NCBI GenBank assembly: GCA_030248225.1
Contig: JASANE010011606.1
Span: 43,500 to 107,499 of the forward strand
Source of the DNA: Trileptium ribeirensis
Lineage: Eukaryota > Nematoda > Enoplea > Enoplida > Thoracostomopsidae
Direction of reading: 5' to 3'
Length of the DNA: 64,000 nt
The notes beneath the pieces are model-generated. The model made no database searches. It saw nothing but the letters and a program-made list of their open reading frames with translations, and was not told where the DNA came from. Below are positions 22,001-34,600 of the stretch, one piece after another. The position numbers and the translations under genes were made by a program. Position 1 is the stretch's first letter, and each line of letters opens with the position of its first letter.

Positions 22001-24170
22001 CTAACGGAACATTTATGTGTCTTGGCGTTGGACTATTATACCAAATTGTTAATGGTACGGTGTTGATGAAAGCTAACGTCATGGCAACCGTAATGCATCA
22101 TGTAGAAAACCACTTCAAAAATGAAACAGCAGGAGCAGATTGTAGGTTCAATACGAGTCCGACGGATGACAGCGCGGCGCTCTACCGCTCACCCAAATAT
22201 TTGTGCAGCTGTGTTCAGCTGTATGTAGAAGGGAGGTTTACCGCTGAACTTTCTAGCGCGACTGATAGTCTAATCGCTGAGTATTAATAATGGATACTAT
22301 TACTTAGAATCAAAACGATAACCACAGAAGTTCTTTAATTTTCTCAAAAGCCCTTGCATACATGGAGAAATAAGTATAGTTACGTAAGGGTAAACTAAAC
22401 TGGTACAACTTTAAATCTATCGTAAATCAGAAGAAGAGTGCTACACAAGTCAACATAAATTAGAATAAAATAAGGCTTTTCCATGACAGTTCTCCATCGC
22501 GTAACTTATTGATGCAAAAACAGGGCTAACTGGATGCTGCACTGAGACCGTTGGGTTGGTAACACTAATTTAGTTTTATTTATATTCATAACTTTAATAA
22601 TTTTATACTAACGGTAATGTAAGTGTAGGGGGAATTGAGGAGGACACGCTGCATCATGTATAATATAAGCCTGACTCAATGTCTATGAATATATGAGTGA
22701 AGTAGAAAATGTTTTTAACAAGTCATAACCTGTAATAACAAAATAAGCTCTATTGGTAATGTGGCTCCAGCCAAATAATAGTAATTTTGCAGAAACATCA
22801 AAAATCTTAATACCGTTCGACTCTGCTCGTCTACACGGTTAAAAACTACGTCAGAATTATGTTTATGACAATTTTTTTCGATTTTTTGCTTGCCCCAAAA
22901 TTTTTGGAAAAAACATTTTTCTCAATATATGCAAGATATTACGTAAGATTAGAACTGCATTGACCAGATGAGTCGAGCGGTATCAAGATCTGGTTAATTC
23001 GTGGTTAATGTAGGTTTGTTGCGTTGGATTTCACATAAATAAACGAAGCTCCTTAATTGATGAACGAATTAAGCTAGTTTTCACACCATTTGACTCAGCT
23101 TCAATGACATTCGATACGTTACATTATTATAATTAGATAAAATTTGAGACCTATAACCGAAAAGATCCAGAAAAAAATTGCTTCGAGTTGGCTCTAAAAT
23201 TTTAGTGTGTAGGGTGTCTTTTCTCGCGAGAGTTTATATGTGAGCGGTATTGCTTCCAGCGCATTCCTATTAGCACATTCGCAAGGAAAATTTGAGCTAA
23301 GTCAGTTCGCTTATAACGTAGCTGCAATCGATAATATAAAAACGAGGCTACATTAGCCTGAAGCATGGCGCTGTTTGACCCTGCTGCCGAACAGGCCGGA
23401 GATGTATGCAGTATATTGCAGTTGAAGCGGTGTAGCTTTAAACACACCTAATAGAAAAAAATTTAGCCAAACACGTCGAATTGTTGATGACTTATTGTTG
23501 CAAATTATCAATTATATATATTATTATGAAGTATTATTAAATATTGCTAATTATCAATACAATTATCGTTGCCACAAACTTTCAGGAATTATATAGTATA
23601 TAATGCAAATATTGTAAACACTAGCTATGTGACCAATTTTGATAATTTTTTAAAACATAAAAATTTGTATTCCTGGAATTTGTACATTTGATGGTGTATC
23701 CTATTTTACATAGAACCTATCACAATCTATGTATGATTCTTATGTGGCGCCTGCCGCTGCCTACAATGTAACATAGTATGATGGCTTGTTCTTCTTAGAC
23801 TTTAGACTTCAGCAATTACAGCGGGTTGAAACCGACATTTCTGCTAAATTAATGTCTTCTATACTGAAGGTAAACCCAGCGATAATCAATGATGTATCCA
23901 CTGTGAATTCTTAATGATCATTCGTACATAAAAAGCTTTGGGACAAGAAAAAAAGACAACATTAAGACATTTCTATTTGTTGACAATCTCTTTCCAATGC
24001 GTGGAAACAAACAGTTATCGAAATTGATTTTTAAACCATATGAACTTTCATGCATCAAGAGTACTTGAATACCCAAAGACAGAAAGTTCACTATAAAGTT
24101 TCACACAAATTGGATTTACATATAGATAACTGGTTCGATTTTTACGAGGTTCCGTAAGGAACAAATCAAC
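22000..24170. other. non-coding DNA, partly repeat-derived
   Basis: No gene recognised. The word tagctttaaacacacctaat before an A-run at about 23430 recurs as tagctttaaacgcacccaat at about 60104 in the palindrome, so part of this stretch belongs to the same family. Around 22540, ctgagaccgttgggttggta resembles 58161. Confidence 0.4.
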
Positions 24171-24174
24171 AACT

Positions 24175-24245
24175 GCTGATTAGCGTTGTGACTAGCTTAA
24201 AAGACTCGCAGTCAAACGATCTAGGTTCAATTCACCGTTTCGGCA
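24175..24245 (+). mobile_element. candidate tRNA-derived SINE head
   Basis: It has an A-box-like word (ttagcgttgtgactagc) and a B-box-like word (aggttcaattc) at tRNA-like spacing. There is no matching acceptor stem, so it is not a functional tRNA. A SINE head or a tRNA relic is likely. Confidence 0.35.
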
Positions 24246-24609
24246 AAATGTTGTTCGTGGCTACGAAATTCACAAAACAAGAAGAGGTAATCAAAATATA
24301 AGCGCTCAAAACAATTTGATTTAAAATGAGGTTTTGTTTTCGTACTCTGTTGTAGTGTTTAGTTGTTCTGCGACAGCAATTATCTGAAGTTCACTGCAAA
24401 CGTTGAGACAGGTAGTAGTTTTACATGTCTTCTCGTGGATTCACAGAATTTTCTGCACGGATTTGCGAGTTCAGAGGAGTGCGATAGCACGAGTTTGAAC
24501 AAGTAAACTGCACAACTGCGCATACAAGTATTAGAATGCACGGCTAGCTGTGCTACAAATAACTTGTGACATACTTGTAGCCGTAGTCCAGTTTTATATC
24601 ATATGTACT

Positions 24610-27265
24610 GTGTTACAAATCGTTTTTAAGATACTGTGTCTAAACTTGCAATGTATATGTTGTATGATTCTGAATTATAGCAAACCGTTTTCACATAATC
24701 ATTACTTGCGGACTCTAGCATAACATAGCGGTTTCGACACGTTAGCACTTGTGACAGGACTTTACTGTGCTTAAACTTGCAATATATATGTTGTATGAAT
24801 CTGAGTTATAGCAAATCATTTTCACCTAATCATTCTTTGCAGACTTTAGTATAACATAGCGGCTTCGATACGTTAGCACTTGAGACAGGACTTTACTGTG
24901 CTTAAACCTGCAATATATATGTTGTATGAATCTGAGTTATAACAAACCGGTTTCACCTGATAATTCCTTGCAGACTTTAGCATAACATAGCGGTTTTGAC
25001 ACGCTAGCACTTGTGACAGGACTTTACTGTGCCTAAACTTGCAATGTATATCATGTATGAATCTGAGTTATAGCAAACAATTTTCACCTAATCATTCCTT
25101 GCAGACTTTAGCATAACATAGCGGCTTCGATACGTTAGCACTTGTGACAGGACTTTACTGTGCCTAAACTTGCAATGTATATCATGTATGAATCTGAGCT
25201 ATAGCAAACCATTTTGACCTATCATTCCTTGCGGACTTTAGCATAACATAACGACTTCGACACGTTAGCACTTGTGACAGGACTTTACTGTGCCTAAACT
25301 TGCAATGTATATGTTGTATGAATCTGAGTTATATAAAACCGTTTTCACCTAATCATTCCTTGCAGAGATTTGCATAACATAGTGGTTTCGACACGTTAAC
25401 ACTTGTGACAGAACTTTACTGTGCCTAAACTTGCGATGTATATGTTGTATGAATCTGAGTTATATAAAACCGTTTTCACCTAATCATTCCTTGCACAGAC
25501 TTGCATAACATAGCGGTTTCGACACGTTAACACTTGTGACAGGACTTTACTGTGCCTAAACTTGCTATGTATATGTTGTATGAATCTGAGTTATAGCAAA
25601 CCTTTCTCGCCTAATCGTTCCTTGCAGACTCTAGCATAACAGAGCGGCTTCGACATGTTAGCACTTGTGACAGGACTTTACTGTGCCTAAACGTGCAATG
25701 TATATGTTGTATGATTCTGAGTTATAGCAAACCGTTTTCACCAATCATTCCTTGCAGTCTTTAGCATAACAAGCGACTTCGTCACGTTAGCATTTGTGAC
25801 AAGATTTTACAGTGCCTAAACTTGCAATATATATGATGTATGAATCTGAGTTATAGCAAACCATTTTCACCTAATCATTCCTTGCAGACTTTAGCATAAC
25901 ATAACGGCTTCGATACGTTAGCGCTTGTGACAGGACTTTACTGTGCCTAAACTTGCAATGTATATCATGAATGAATCTGAGCTATAGCAAACCGTTTTCA
26001 CCTAATCATTCCTTGCGGACTTTGGCATAACATAGCGGCTTCGACACGTTAGCACTTGTGACAGGACTTTACTGTGCCTAAACTTGCAATGTATATGTTG
26101 TATGAATCTTAGTTATATAAAACCGTTTTCACCTAATCATTCCTTGCAGAGATTTGCATAACATAGTGGTTTCGACACGTTAACACTTGTGACAGAACTT
26201 TACTGTGACTAAACTTGCGATGTATATGTTGTATGAATCTGAGTTATATAAAACCGTTTTCACCTAATCATTCCTTGCATAGACTTGCATAACATAGCGG
26301 TTTCGACACGTTAACACTTGTGACAGGACTTTACTGTGCCTAAACTTGCTATGTATATGTTGTATGAATCTGAGTTATAGCAAACCTTTCTCGCATAATC
26401 GTTCCTTGCAGACTCTAGCATAACAGAGCGGCCTCGACATGTTAGCACTTGTGACAGGACTTTACTGTGCCTAAACGTGCAATGTATATGTTGTATGATT
26501 CTGAGTTATAGCAAACCGTTTTCACCAATCATTCCTTGCAGTCTTTAGCATAACAAGCGACTTCGACACGTTAGCATTTGTGACAAGATTTTACAGTGCC
26601 TAAACTTGCAATATATATGATGTATGAATCTGAGTTATAGCAAACCATTTTAACCTAATCATTCCTTGCAGACTTTAGCATAACATAGCGGCCTCGACAC
26701 GTTAGTACTTGTGACAGGACTTTACTGTGCCTAAACTTGCAATGTATATGTTGTATGAATCTGAGTTATAGCAAACTTTTCTCACCTAATCGTTTCTCTC
26801 AGACTCTTGCATAACATAGCGGCTTCGACACGTTAACACTTGTGACAGGACTTTACTTTGCCTAAACTTGCTATGTAAATGTTGTATAAATCTGAGTTAT
26901 AGCAAACTTTTCTCGCCTAATCGTTCCTTGCAGACTCTATCATAACATAGCGGCTTCGACATGTTAGCACTTGTGACAGGACTTTACTGTGCCTAAACGT
27001 GCAATATATATGATGTATGAATCTGAGTTATAGCAAACCATTTTCACCTAATCATTCCTTGCAGACTTTAGCATAACATAGCGGCCTCGACACGTTAGTA
27101 CTTGTGACAGGACTTTACTGTGCCTAAACTTGCAATGTATATGTTGTATGAATCTGACTTATATAAAACCGTTTTCACCTAATCATTCCTTGCAGATTCT
27201 AGCATAACATAGCGGCTTCGACACGTTAGCACTTGTGACAGGACTTTACTGTGCCTAAGGTTGCA
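24610..27265. repeat. ~131-bp satellite, about 20 copies, with higher-order structure
   Basis: About 20 tandem monomers of roughly 131 bp, each with gtgacaggactttactgtgc, a cttgcaatgtatatgttgta word, tctgagttatagcaaacc and cattccttgcagactttagc. Monomer variants recur in the same order about 780 bp (six monomers) apart. For example, the tatcatg variant is at about 25175 and about 25965, the cgttccttgcagactctagc variant at about 25614 and 26400, and the gtgacaagattttac variant at about 25796 and 26580. Confidence 0.95.
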
Positions 27266-27269
27266 TATG

Positions 27270-28380
27270 TTGTATGGATCTGTGTCAAATATACATTTTC
27301 GTTGCCAAGTTACAGACGATAATAGTAAACTTCTGACTTGTTTTGATACAGTTTATCAATCAATGGATATATATGTACAACTGTGTGCCTGTGTCTTTTA
27401 CGACATCGCGTTGAAAAATGGTATAATCCGTTTTCGGGTTTGAAATAAAAAGTTTGAAACAACGTTATTTTACCTAAACACCATCATACTGCTAGCTAAG
27501 AATCTCATGCTTTTGGCAGTTTTTCAAATTTTGCGACATTAGAGAAATTTGTAATTTCTAATTTTATTTTACTTCTATAGCAGTAGACCTAAAAATGCGT
27601 AAACTGTACTGTTTGGTGGGCCACAATGGCTCAGTGTTTCTCGTATGGCATGATGCGACGCCATTAAAATACGGTTGGAAGTTTACCGCCAATTTTACAT
27701 TCCCTGGATTTAGGTTTTAAAATGTGATTTGGGAATGAAGTAATACAAATTATTTATTAAATTTGTCAATGCAAAGTACTGAATATTAATTTTTTATCTA
27801 CCATTTAAGCCTTTGCAATAACAACGGTGCATTTTCCTTTAATTCTATTATCTCTTAGAAGTTTACTGCAATTGCGGTACGATTGATTTCAAATACATGT
27901 TTAATTTTAAAAAAATGTAAACAAGTGCTTTATTTCGATGTAAAGAATAAATTGAAGTTCACACGGCAACTGACAAAATATATAGCACCATTTCGCCGTT
28001 CATGGAAGGAGATACCAGATCGTAATACGGGGACAATCGCATCACATTGCATTTAATAGAACCTTTACAGTGATTATTCCGAAGCAATTGAAAACTATCG
28101 TATATTTTTTCTGGAATTATGGCCTAAAAATACTCTTTATACAAAAAGCATGGCAAGTACGCCACCTAAGCACCAATTGCAAAGATAGGTATATAATATT
28201 CGAATGAATAACAACAAAACAATTCTGGTTTTCAAACAACATGACCACTGCTTTCCTGCAAATTTTTGAGCTCCAGAGATAAATAGCAGTTTTCCTATAT
28301 AATTCTTTTTCTTTAAATATTAGTGCTATTGACGATTCACTTGCGAACAGTAATGTTTCCGTGGTGTTATCTTCAAGATG
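27270..28380. other. AT-rich DNA without recognised gene
   Basis: A 60-codon open frame (27261-27443) runs out of the last satellite monomer and has no recognisable motif. Nothing else stands out. Confidence 0.4.
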
Positions 28381-28797
28381 TTATTTTTGACTATATTTCA
28401 CTTGATCTTGCGATCCTACTTGTATGAGAAATCATTTGCCTGAAAAGGTAACACCGACCCGTTATTTGTGACTATATTTCACTTGATCCTGTGATCCTAC
28501 AGGTATGATACATTATTAGCCTGCCTGAACTGATTACGCCGACCCGTTATTTTTGACTGTATTTCACTTGATGTTGCGATCCTTATAAGGAACTATTTGC
28601 TTGTCAGAACAGGTAACACCGACACGTTATTTTTTACTATATGTCACTTGTTCCTGCGATCCTACAGGTATGATAAACTATGTGCCAGAACAGGTTCCGA
28701 AGACCCGTTAGTTTTGACTATATTTGACTTGATCCTGCGATCCTATAGGTATGAGAAATTTTTGTTTACCAGAACAAGGTGCACCGACCCGTTATTT
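28381..28797. repeat. five-copy ~83-bp tandem array
   Basis: The unit reads ttgactatatttcacttgat, then cctgcgatcctacaggtatg, then accgacccgttattt. Copies start near 28386, 28468, 28552, 28633 and 28716, with clear divergence. Open frames across it are by-products of the repeat. Confidence 0.85.
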
Positions 28798-28799
28798 TG

Positions 28800-29940
28800 T
28801 TACAGGTCGTCAGGGCACTTCAGATCCGCTTCCTTTCTATATCTGGTTTTATATGTGTTGATATTAGCACTATATCCATTCCGCTGGTAGGTCTCATTTT
28901 TGAACCTTCAAGAAATGCCGCTTAGACGACTTCTGCTTCCAGCAGTTTCTAACTAATAGAAGATTTCACGCGGAATAGCATTACGTATGCGAATCACAAA
29001 TAATCCGGATTCAAAATCAGGTCCTCAAGGTCAGACACACATCATATCCCGCCGCAAGCACAAAGATGTGGCAGAGCATTGTGCCTCAAATCGCTACTTA
29101 GTTATGTATACCCACACAAAATATAATCGCATACATGTTTCACGGTGTCAATCTAGGATATACTATTCGAACTATACAAACTTCCCTGTTTTCAGCCTTT
29201 CTCTCGTTTAAACTAGCTCAAACAGGATGACAGTTTTTAAATGACCTCTCTTTATTGCTATCTGGAGACAATATCAGTCAACAACGCATGCGTGCCTGTC
29301 ACACTGCTCGCTCTACTCTAACTTGTTGCTCCTATGTGACTGTTGTAGCTTTTAGTTTTAAGATATAAAACTAGCGTTCCGGAAAGTCACGCTTAGCAGC
29401 CGCCAACAAAACGGATATTATAGATCTATGTTTGTATTAGGTTTTATTTCTATTCACTAAACCTGATGAGACATTTTGTGACATAATCAGTGCTATATGA
29501 ATTATTGTTACCACATTTTTAACCTTAGCGTGTGAAGACAATTTCAGATTTAAAATTGTACAAGAATATTCTGAGGAAGAAATATTATGCCAAGATTTGA
29601 TATTAAAAGTAGTTTTCTTTGGCTTGTTTTCATTGCTCAGGATTTTGCTAACGTCTGCGTTAATATGATTCGTATTTAGTGCTTTATTGAGATTTAATGA
29701 CAACAAATTGTGATAATTTCATATCAAAATATTGCGATAGGTAATAATGTTTGTTTACCTGTGATTTTTTGTTTAATTCAATAACTTAACGCTGAACTAT
29801 TATATAAAGTTTTCTATACATATATATATCATGAGTGTTATCATCTGATATTTAACAGTTTTCCAAGACAATTTTTTTTGCAACGTCGACGAAGCACTAT
29901 ACCTTAAAGCGGCTTCAGAACTCGAGCAAAGACGCTGTTG
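28800..29940. other. AT-rich DNA without recognised gene
   Basis: No exon, RNA gene or repeat of note was found between the two tandem arrays. Confidence 0.35.
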
Positions 29941-29949
29941 TCAACTGCC

Positions 29950-30445
29950 CCGTAACCGAGTCACTTCGCGATGATATAATGACCGGACTCTATCTTGGTG
30001 TAATACTATATAACCGAACCACCTTATGATTAGATAGTGACCCGGTTCTGTTATGGTGTATTAATACTATAAAACCGAGTCACTTTGTGATGAAATAGCG
30101 ATCCGGCTCCATCTTGGTGGATTCATACTATACAACCGAGTCACCGTGTCATGAGATAGCGTTCCGGTGCCATCTTGATGTATTAATACTATATAACCGA
30201 GCCACCTTGTGATGAGATAGTGACTCGGGTCCATCTTGGTGTATTAAACCTCTATAACCGAGTCATCTTGTGATGAGATAGTGACCCGGCTCCACCTAGG
30301 TGTAACACTATATAACCGAGTCACTTTGTCATGAGATAGCGACTCGGCTTCATCTTGCTGTATTAAACATTAAAGCTATATAACCGAGCCACCTTGTGAT
30401 GAGATAGTGACCCATCTCCATCTTGTTGTAATACTATATAACCAC
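29950..30445. repeat. eight-copy ~61-bp array with a dyad in each unit
   Basis: Units start aaccgag(t/c)cac at about 29953, 30012, 30073, 30134, 30195, 30256, 30314 and 30382. They contain gatgagatagtgacccggct, then tccatcttggtgtattaata. In each unit CCGAGTCAC and GTGAC(T/C)CGG form an inverted pair about 14 bases apart, so each copy can form a short hairpin. Confidence 0.9.
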
Positions 30446-30857
30446 CAAATATATTACCATCTGATTTCAGGGAGCAAGTAATCTGTAAGAATTTTCTAGC
30501 ATACCCCGCAATGTTTAATGAGTTATATGTGAAAATTACGGTTATTGGAATGCAATGTGAAAAATAAATACACCAAACATTTTGGAAAATTACGATATTG
30601 GAAAAGCAGTGTAATGTTGAGGGTGTGGAGAGGTGCAAACTATGGGTACCCTTAAATACACACCATTGCCGGGTTACCCGCTACTCATGGCATCAATATT
30701 TGAGCTTGTATCCGGTCCGCCTCTCGGTTATCCGAGCGTACCGATATCTGCGCGCAGTTTGGATTAAACACAATGCGTCTTTCAAATTTTAATAGGCGTG
30801 CCCAAGGATCACAGACTAGGCAGTCACGCCTTGCGATGTCAGTTACATAAAATGTAA

Positions 30858-31265
30858 GCAATGTATCAACATTGCACTCGAATTGCTAATAACACCACAG
30901 CTATTATCTCTTGTTTCCTGCAATAACGAGCACCATTTTTACGACACATATGCAATGGTAAATGTGGTCCAAATTATAGAACGATCGTTGTACATATGGC
31001 CGCCAGCGTTGCACGCTAGCTGTAGATATTGTTACAGCCATTTCCCACCGGCTTTTTATATAGTCGCAACCATTTAACGCCAGTTGTCGACATGAATACC
31101 TTCATTGCACTTGGGTTGCAGATATTGGGACAGCCATTGAGCGCGAGTTGTAGATATGGTGACTACCATAGTCCGAGCGTCGTGGAAATGGTGCTCGCTA
31201 TTCCGCGACACATGTGATAATAGCTGTGATTTATTAGCAATTTCCGTGCAAGGCATTGCATTGAG
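30858..31265. mobile_element. inverted-repeat element, ~400 bp, with internal repeats
   Basis: The left arm (30858-30945) contains aattgctaataacaccacag, ctattatctc and aacgagcaccat. The right arm (31183-31265) carries the reverse complement of the same words in mirror order (atggtgctcgctatt, gataatagctgtga, ttattagcaatttcc). The middle has three variants of tgtagatattgttacagcca. It is probably a MITE. Exact ends and the target duplication are not set. Confidence 0.6.
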
Positions 31266-31269
31266 CACA

Positions 31270-32030
31270 TTGTGCATGACAGCACGGTACGTGGATTCGT
31301 AAGCTGTGTGCCCAGTTTATTGTGAAAGACGCATAACCGTGGAGCAGAGTTAATTAAAATTTGACTTCACAATTAACTGAAATTTTTAATAATAATCTGA
31401 TTTTTTAGATTTCTAAGGCATTTCTCAAATTGCATTATATTCCTGCCAATTTTGGAAGTCACTCATTGTTATTCGACACACTTTATTAAATGTGGCAGTG
31501 AAATATGTTAAAATCGACTTCTAAACTGTTGATATTGTATTCCTGTAAGTCTGTTTTAAGTTTTACGTTCATAACTTACTAGCGTAACCTTCTTTGGATT
31601 TTGATACGTTTATCTTTTAATTATAACTTTGAGGCATACACAAAGTCGTACTGCAGAATACAAAACATACAATTTTATAATTTTATTTACACGTATGTTT
31701 TTACATATATTTTTGGGAACAAATAGTCAGGAGCAAAAGGTGCCGGCATATTAGTGACGCTTCCTGGTATCCTTCGCAAATTGTAGTATTTCCCGTAAAA
31801 TTTCAGACATTTTTGATCACGTTCAGTAGTATATTTCATTTCACCGATACTCGTTAAGCAACAGAAAAAACAGAGACAAAATACAAGTACTTATTTCAAA
31901 TACTTAAAGTTTTGCACATATATCTTAAAGCAGTGCAACGCATAAAATAACAGGTTATTCTTTAAACATGAGTAGAAGAATATTATATAAATCCTGTTTT
32001 TATCTTTTTGCCAATACAACATTGTCTTCT
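31270..32030. other. AT-rich DNA without recognised gene
   Basis: Nothing with coding or structural signal was recognised. Confidence 0.35.
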
Positions 32031-32032
32031 TA

Positions 32033-32337
32033 AGGCGTGTTCACACGCTCAAACATTTTGCTCAAATTTTGATGAAAATTTGAAATCATGTTTTTGCATT
32101 TTTGGCAAGTTTGAACGTGTGAACACTGTTCAAACTTTTCTACGATATGCCTTTAGATAATCTTCTATGAGATACATTGCCTGAAAAAGTTTGAGCTCAT
32201 ATTCTTCTCTCAGAGTTTGAACGTCGCTCTTTTAATTTAAAAATCATCTTCAAATATTGATCAAAATTTGATCAAATTTTTAGCTCAAATTTTGAGCTAA
32301 AAATCTGAGCAAAAACTTTGAGATTGTGAACACGCCT
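32033..32337. mobile_element. PIF/Harbinger-type MITE with TTA duplication
   Basis: A 305-bp element. It starts AGGCGTGTTCACAC and ends with the reverse complement (TGTGAACACGCCT). It is flanked on both sides by TTA (32030-32032 and 32338-32340). The outer 13 bp are identical, and similarity continues for ~40 bp through ctcaaa and ttttgctcaaatttt words. A 3-bp TWA duplication is typical of PIF/Harbinger elements. It has no coding capacity. Confidence 0.82.
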
Positions 32338-32339
32338 TT

Positions 32340-33140
32340 AGTATATTTGTAACAATTATAACACGACTATGCCGAAAGTACTATTGATGTAAGTCCTATA
32401 TCTGTGGTTAGTTTTATGGAGCTGCAAACGAATATTTAAGCGAATTTCGTATAAATAACCCGAGTAAGATTCCACAAAATATATTCGAGTCAAAATATTG
32501 GCTTAGCAGGAAAACTATGCGACAGGCAACTCGTCTTGCCATACATAAGCTAGATGCAAAATATACACCCACCTGTAATGCAATGCTTTACCATACGCTT
32601 TAAGTATAATACAAATTTAAGCATAGTTGGCTCGTTAAGATATTTTACAATGTTAGAATAAAGCGTATTTTGAGAATTGCATAACATTAGGTTACGGCCT
32701 GCTTTAAGCAGGATGTAAGGTTATCATTTTATAACGCTCACCATTTTTAGGTTTACAAATTTAACTCCAAGCAGTGCCGAGGCTACGGCACCCATACACC
32801 ACAAGCCAGGTGGCATTGGGAGGCGCGGACTCGGGTGGGCCTCACTCCATGGCGCAATGATGGCAAAATTGTATTGTACCGGATATTGGTGTGCTCGATT
32901 TTTTAGCAACGAGTAATTTTAACATGGAATTATGCGGTTTTAATATTTTGGACAAAGCATAAAAATAAATGAATCGCAAAGACTCAACCAGTAGTATATA
33001 GTCTAGTATCTCGCAAGCGTGCGTGAAACGGGTAGAGCGTGGTTTTATCAAGTGGTCATTGTTCAGTGTCATTCTTCCTTAAGTGCTCATTCATCATTTG
33101 TAACGGCTTTGTATTCGATGTATATACTACGCTGAAACCT
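32340..33140. other. non-coding DNA without recognised gene
   Basis: A GC-richer patch at about 32770-32870 stands out by composition only. No exon or RNA gene is supported. Confidence 0.35.
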
Positions 33141-33149
33141 CTGTAACTC

Positions 33150-34600
33150 TGAATCCATTGAAAACCCTATAAAGCATCGTCGACCCTAAACCCGTCGACA
33201 TCAGCTCAAAACTTAGAAAATATTGGCACCGGTCTTTAGATAGCCAACCCATGTATCAGTGTACCGAAAAACCTGTACATAGAATTTTTTGATAGCCTAT
33301 ACGCATTACGTAACCAAGATACTGAACACAGTCTATATGCTGGCAATAGGATTCATTAACACTAAATACATTGAAAACATATTAAAAGTGGCGAAATATT
33401 CGCGCTATGGTCTAAGTAACCAAACCTTCATATTCGGCGTACCGAATAGCCTATATATAGATCCTTCTTTATTAATATGTGCGCAATATAGTGCAAAGCT
33501 GCTGAAGGCATACTACATGTCTAAATCGGACTATTGATACTAAACCCATTCAAAACATGTGAAAAGTCATGAAATAAGCAAGCTGTACTCTATACAAACA
33601 AATTATTGTATTCAACTTTCACAAAAATCTATGTATAGATCATTCTTGAGGCCCTGTCCGTAGTACATGATGCGGAAACTATTACAAGATGTACGCACGA
33701 AGATCATTAAAATTAAATGTTGTTTTGATTTGGTGGGTCGAACTCGATCGGGTTTGACTTTTGCGGATTTTAAACGAGATGATTTAAATCGGCTTGCTCC
33801 AGGGAAATTCCTGTTTAAATCAGTAAATCCCGAATGCATTTGACCTAATTGTTATTTTGAATATCGTTTCAATTCAGGTTGTTTGAGCGTTATCAAAACG
33901 TGGTTTCTTTTAAACTTTCTTCGAGAAAATAGATTAAAACTATATAATATGGCAAGCATTACAAATTTAGCCCATTTCACAGGCCAACTTAAATTAGAAA
34001 CTGTGTTAGGCAGCTTACCACAAACCAATTTGAGACGACATTTGGCGTTAAATTGGGCCAAACTTATTTAGGATCGGCCGGTTTCAGTCGATATTTTCCT
34101 AAGGGCGCCGCATTAAATCTACTCGTTTAAATTTAGAAAAGTCAATCTAGCTCAGATTTGACAAGCCAAAACCACTTTTAATTTGAACCATCTTCGCGGG
34201 CACATCTTGCGGTAGTTCCCGCATAACCAAACCAATGAAAACACTGCATTTTGAAAATAGGGTTCTTCTACCGTAAAACCTTGAAGCCCCATGATAAAGC
34301 TATAATATTGTCGAGTTGGACTCCGGTATAAATATCATCGAAAACCTGTGAAATGGTATGAAATATACATGCCGTACTCTATATAACCTAATGTTTGTAT
34401 TCAACCTTCAAAAAACCCACGTACAGACCATTCTTAATGCCCTACACGCAATACATAACCAAACACATGAAAACACTACATTTTGGAAATCAGGCTCGTA
34501 TACCGTAAAACATTCAAACCCCGTGAAAAGGTATAATATAGTCAAGTTGAACTCTAAATAGCACAATCGTCGTATTCAGCGTGCGTGGCAACGTAATAAA
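33150..34600. repeat. scattered, decayed repeat units
   Basis: Related words recur: cattcaaaacatgtgaaaag then gtactctatacaaac then gtattcaactttcac (33547-33640) resemble atcgaaaacctgtgaaatgg, gtactctatataac and gtattcaaccttcaaa (34335-34420). A further diverged set lies at 33160-33430 and 34440-34560. It looks like an old tandem family broken by insertions. Open frames in it are not genes. Confidence 0.45.

Noticed and set aside
29950..30445. CRISPR array
   Set aside because: Units are contiguous and diverged with no unique spacers, and the DNA is eukaryotic.
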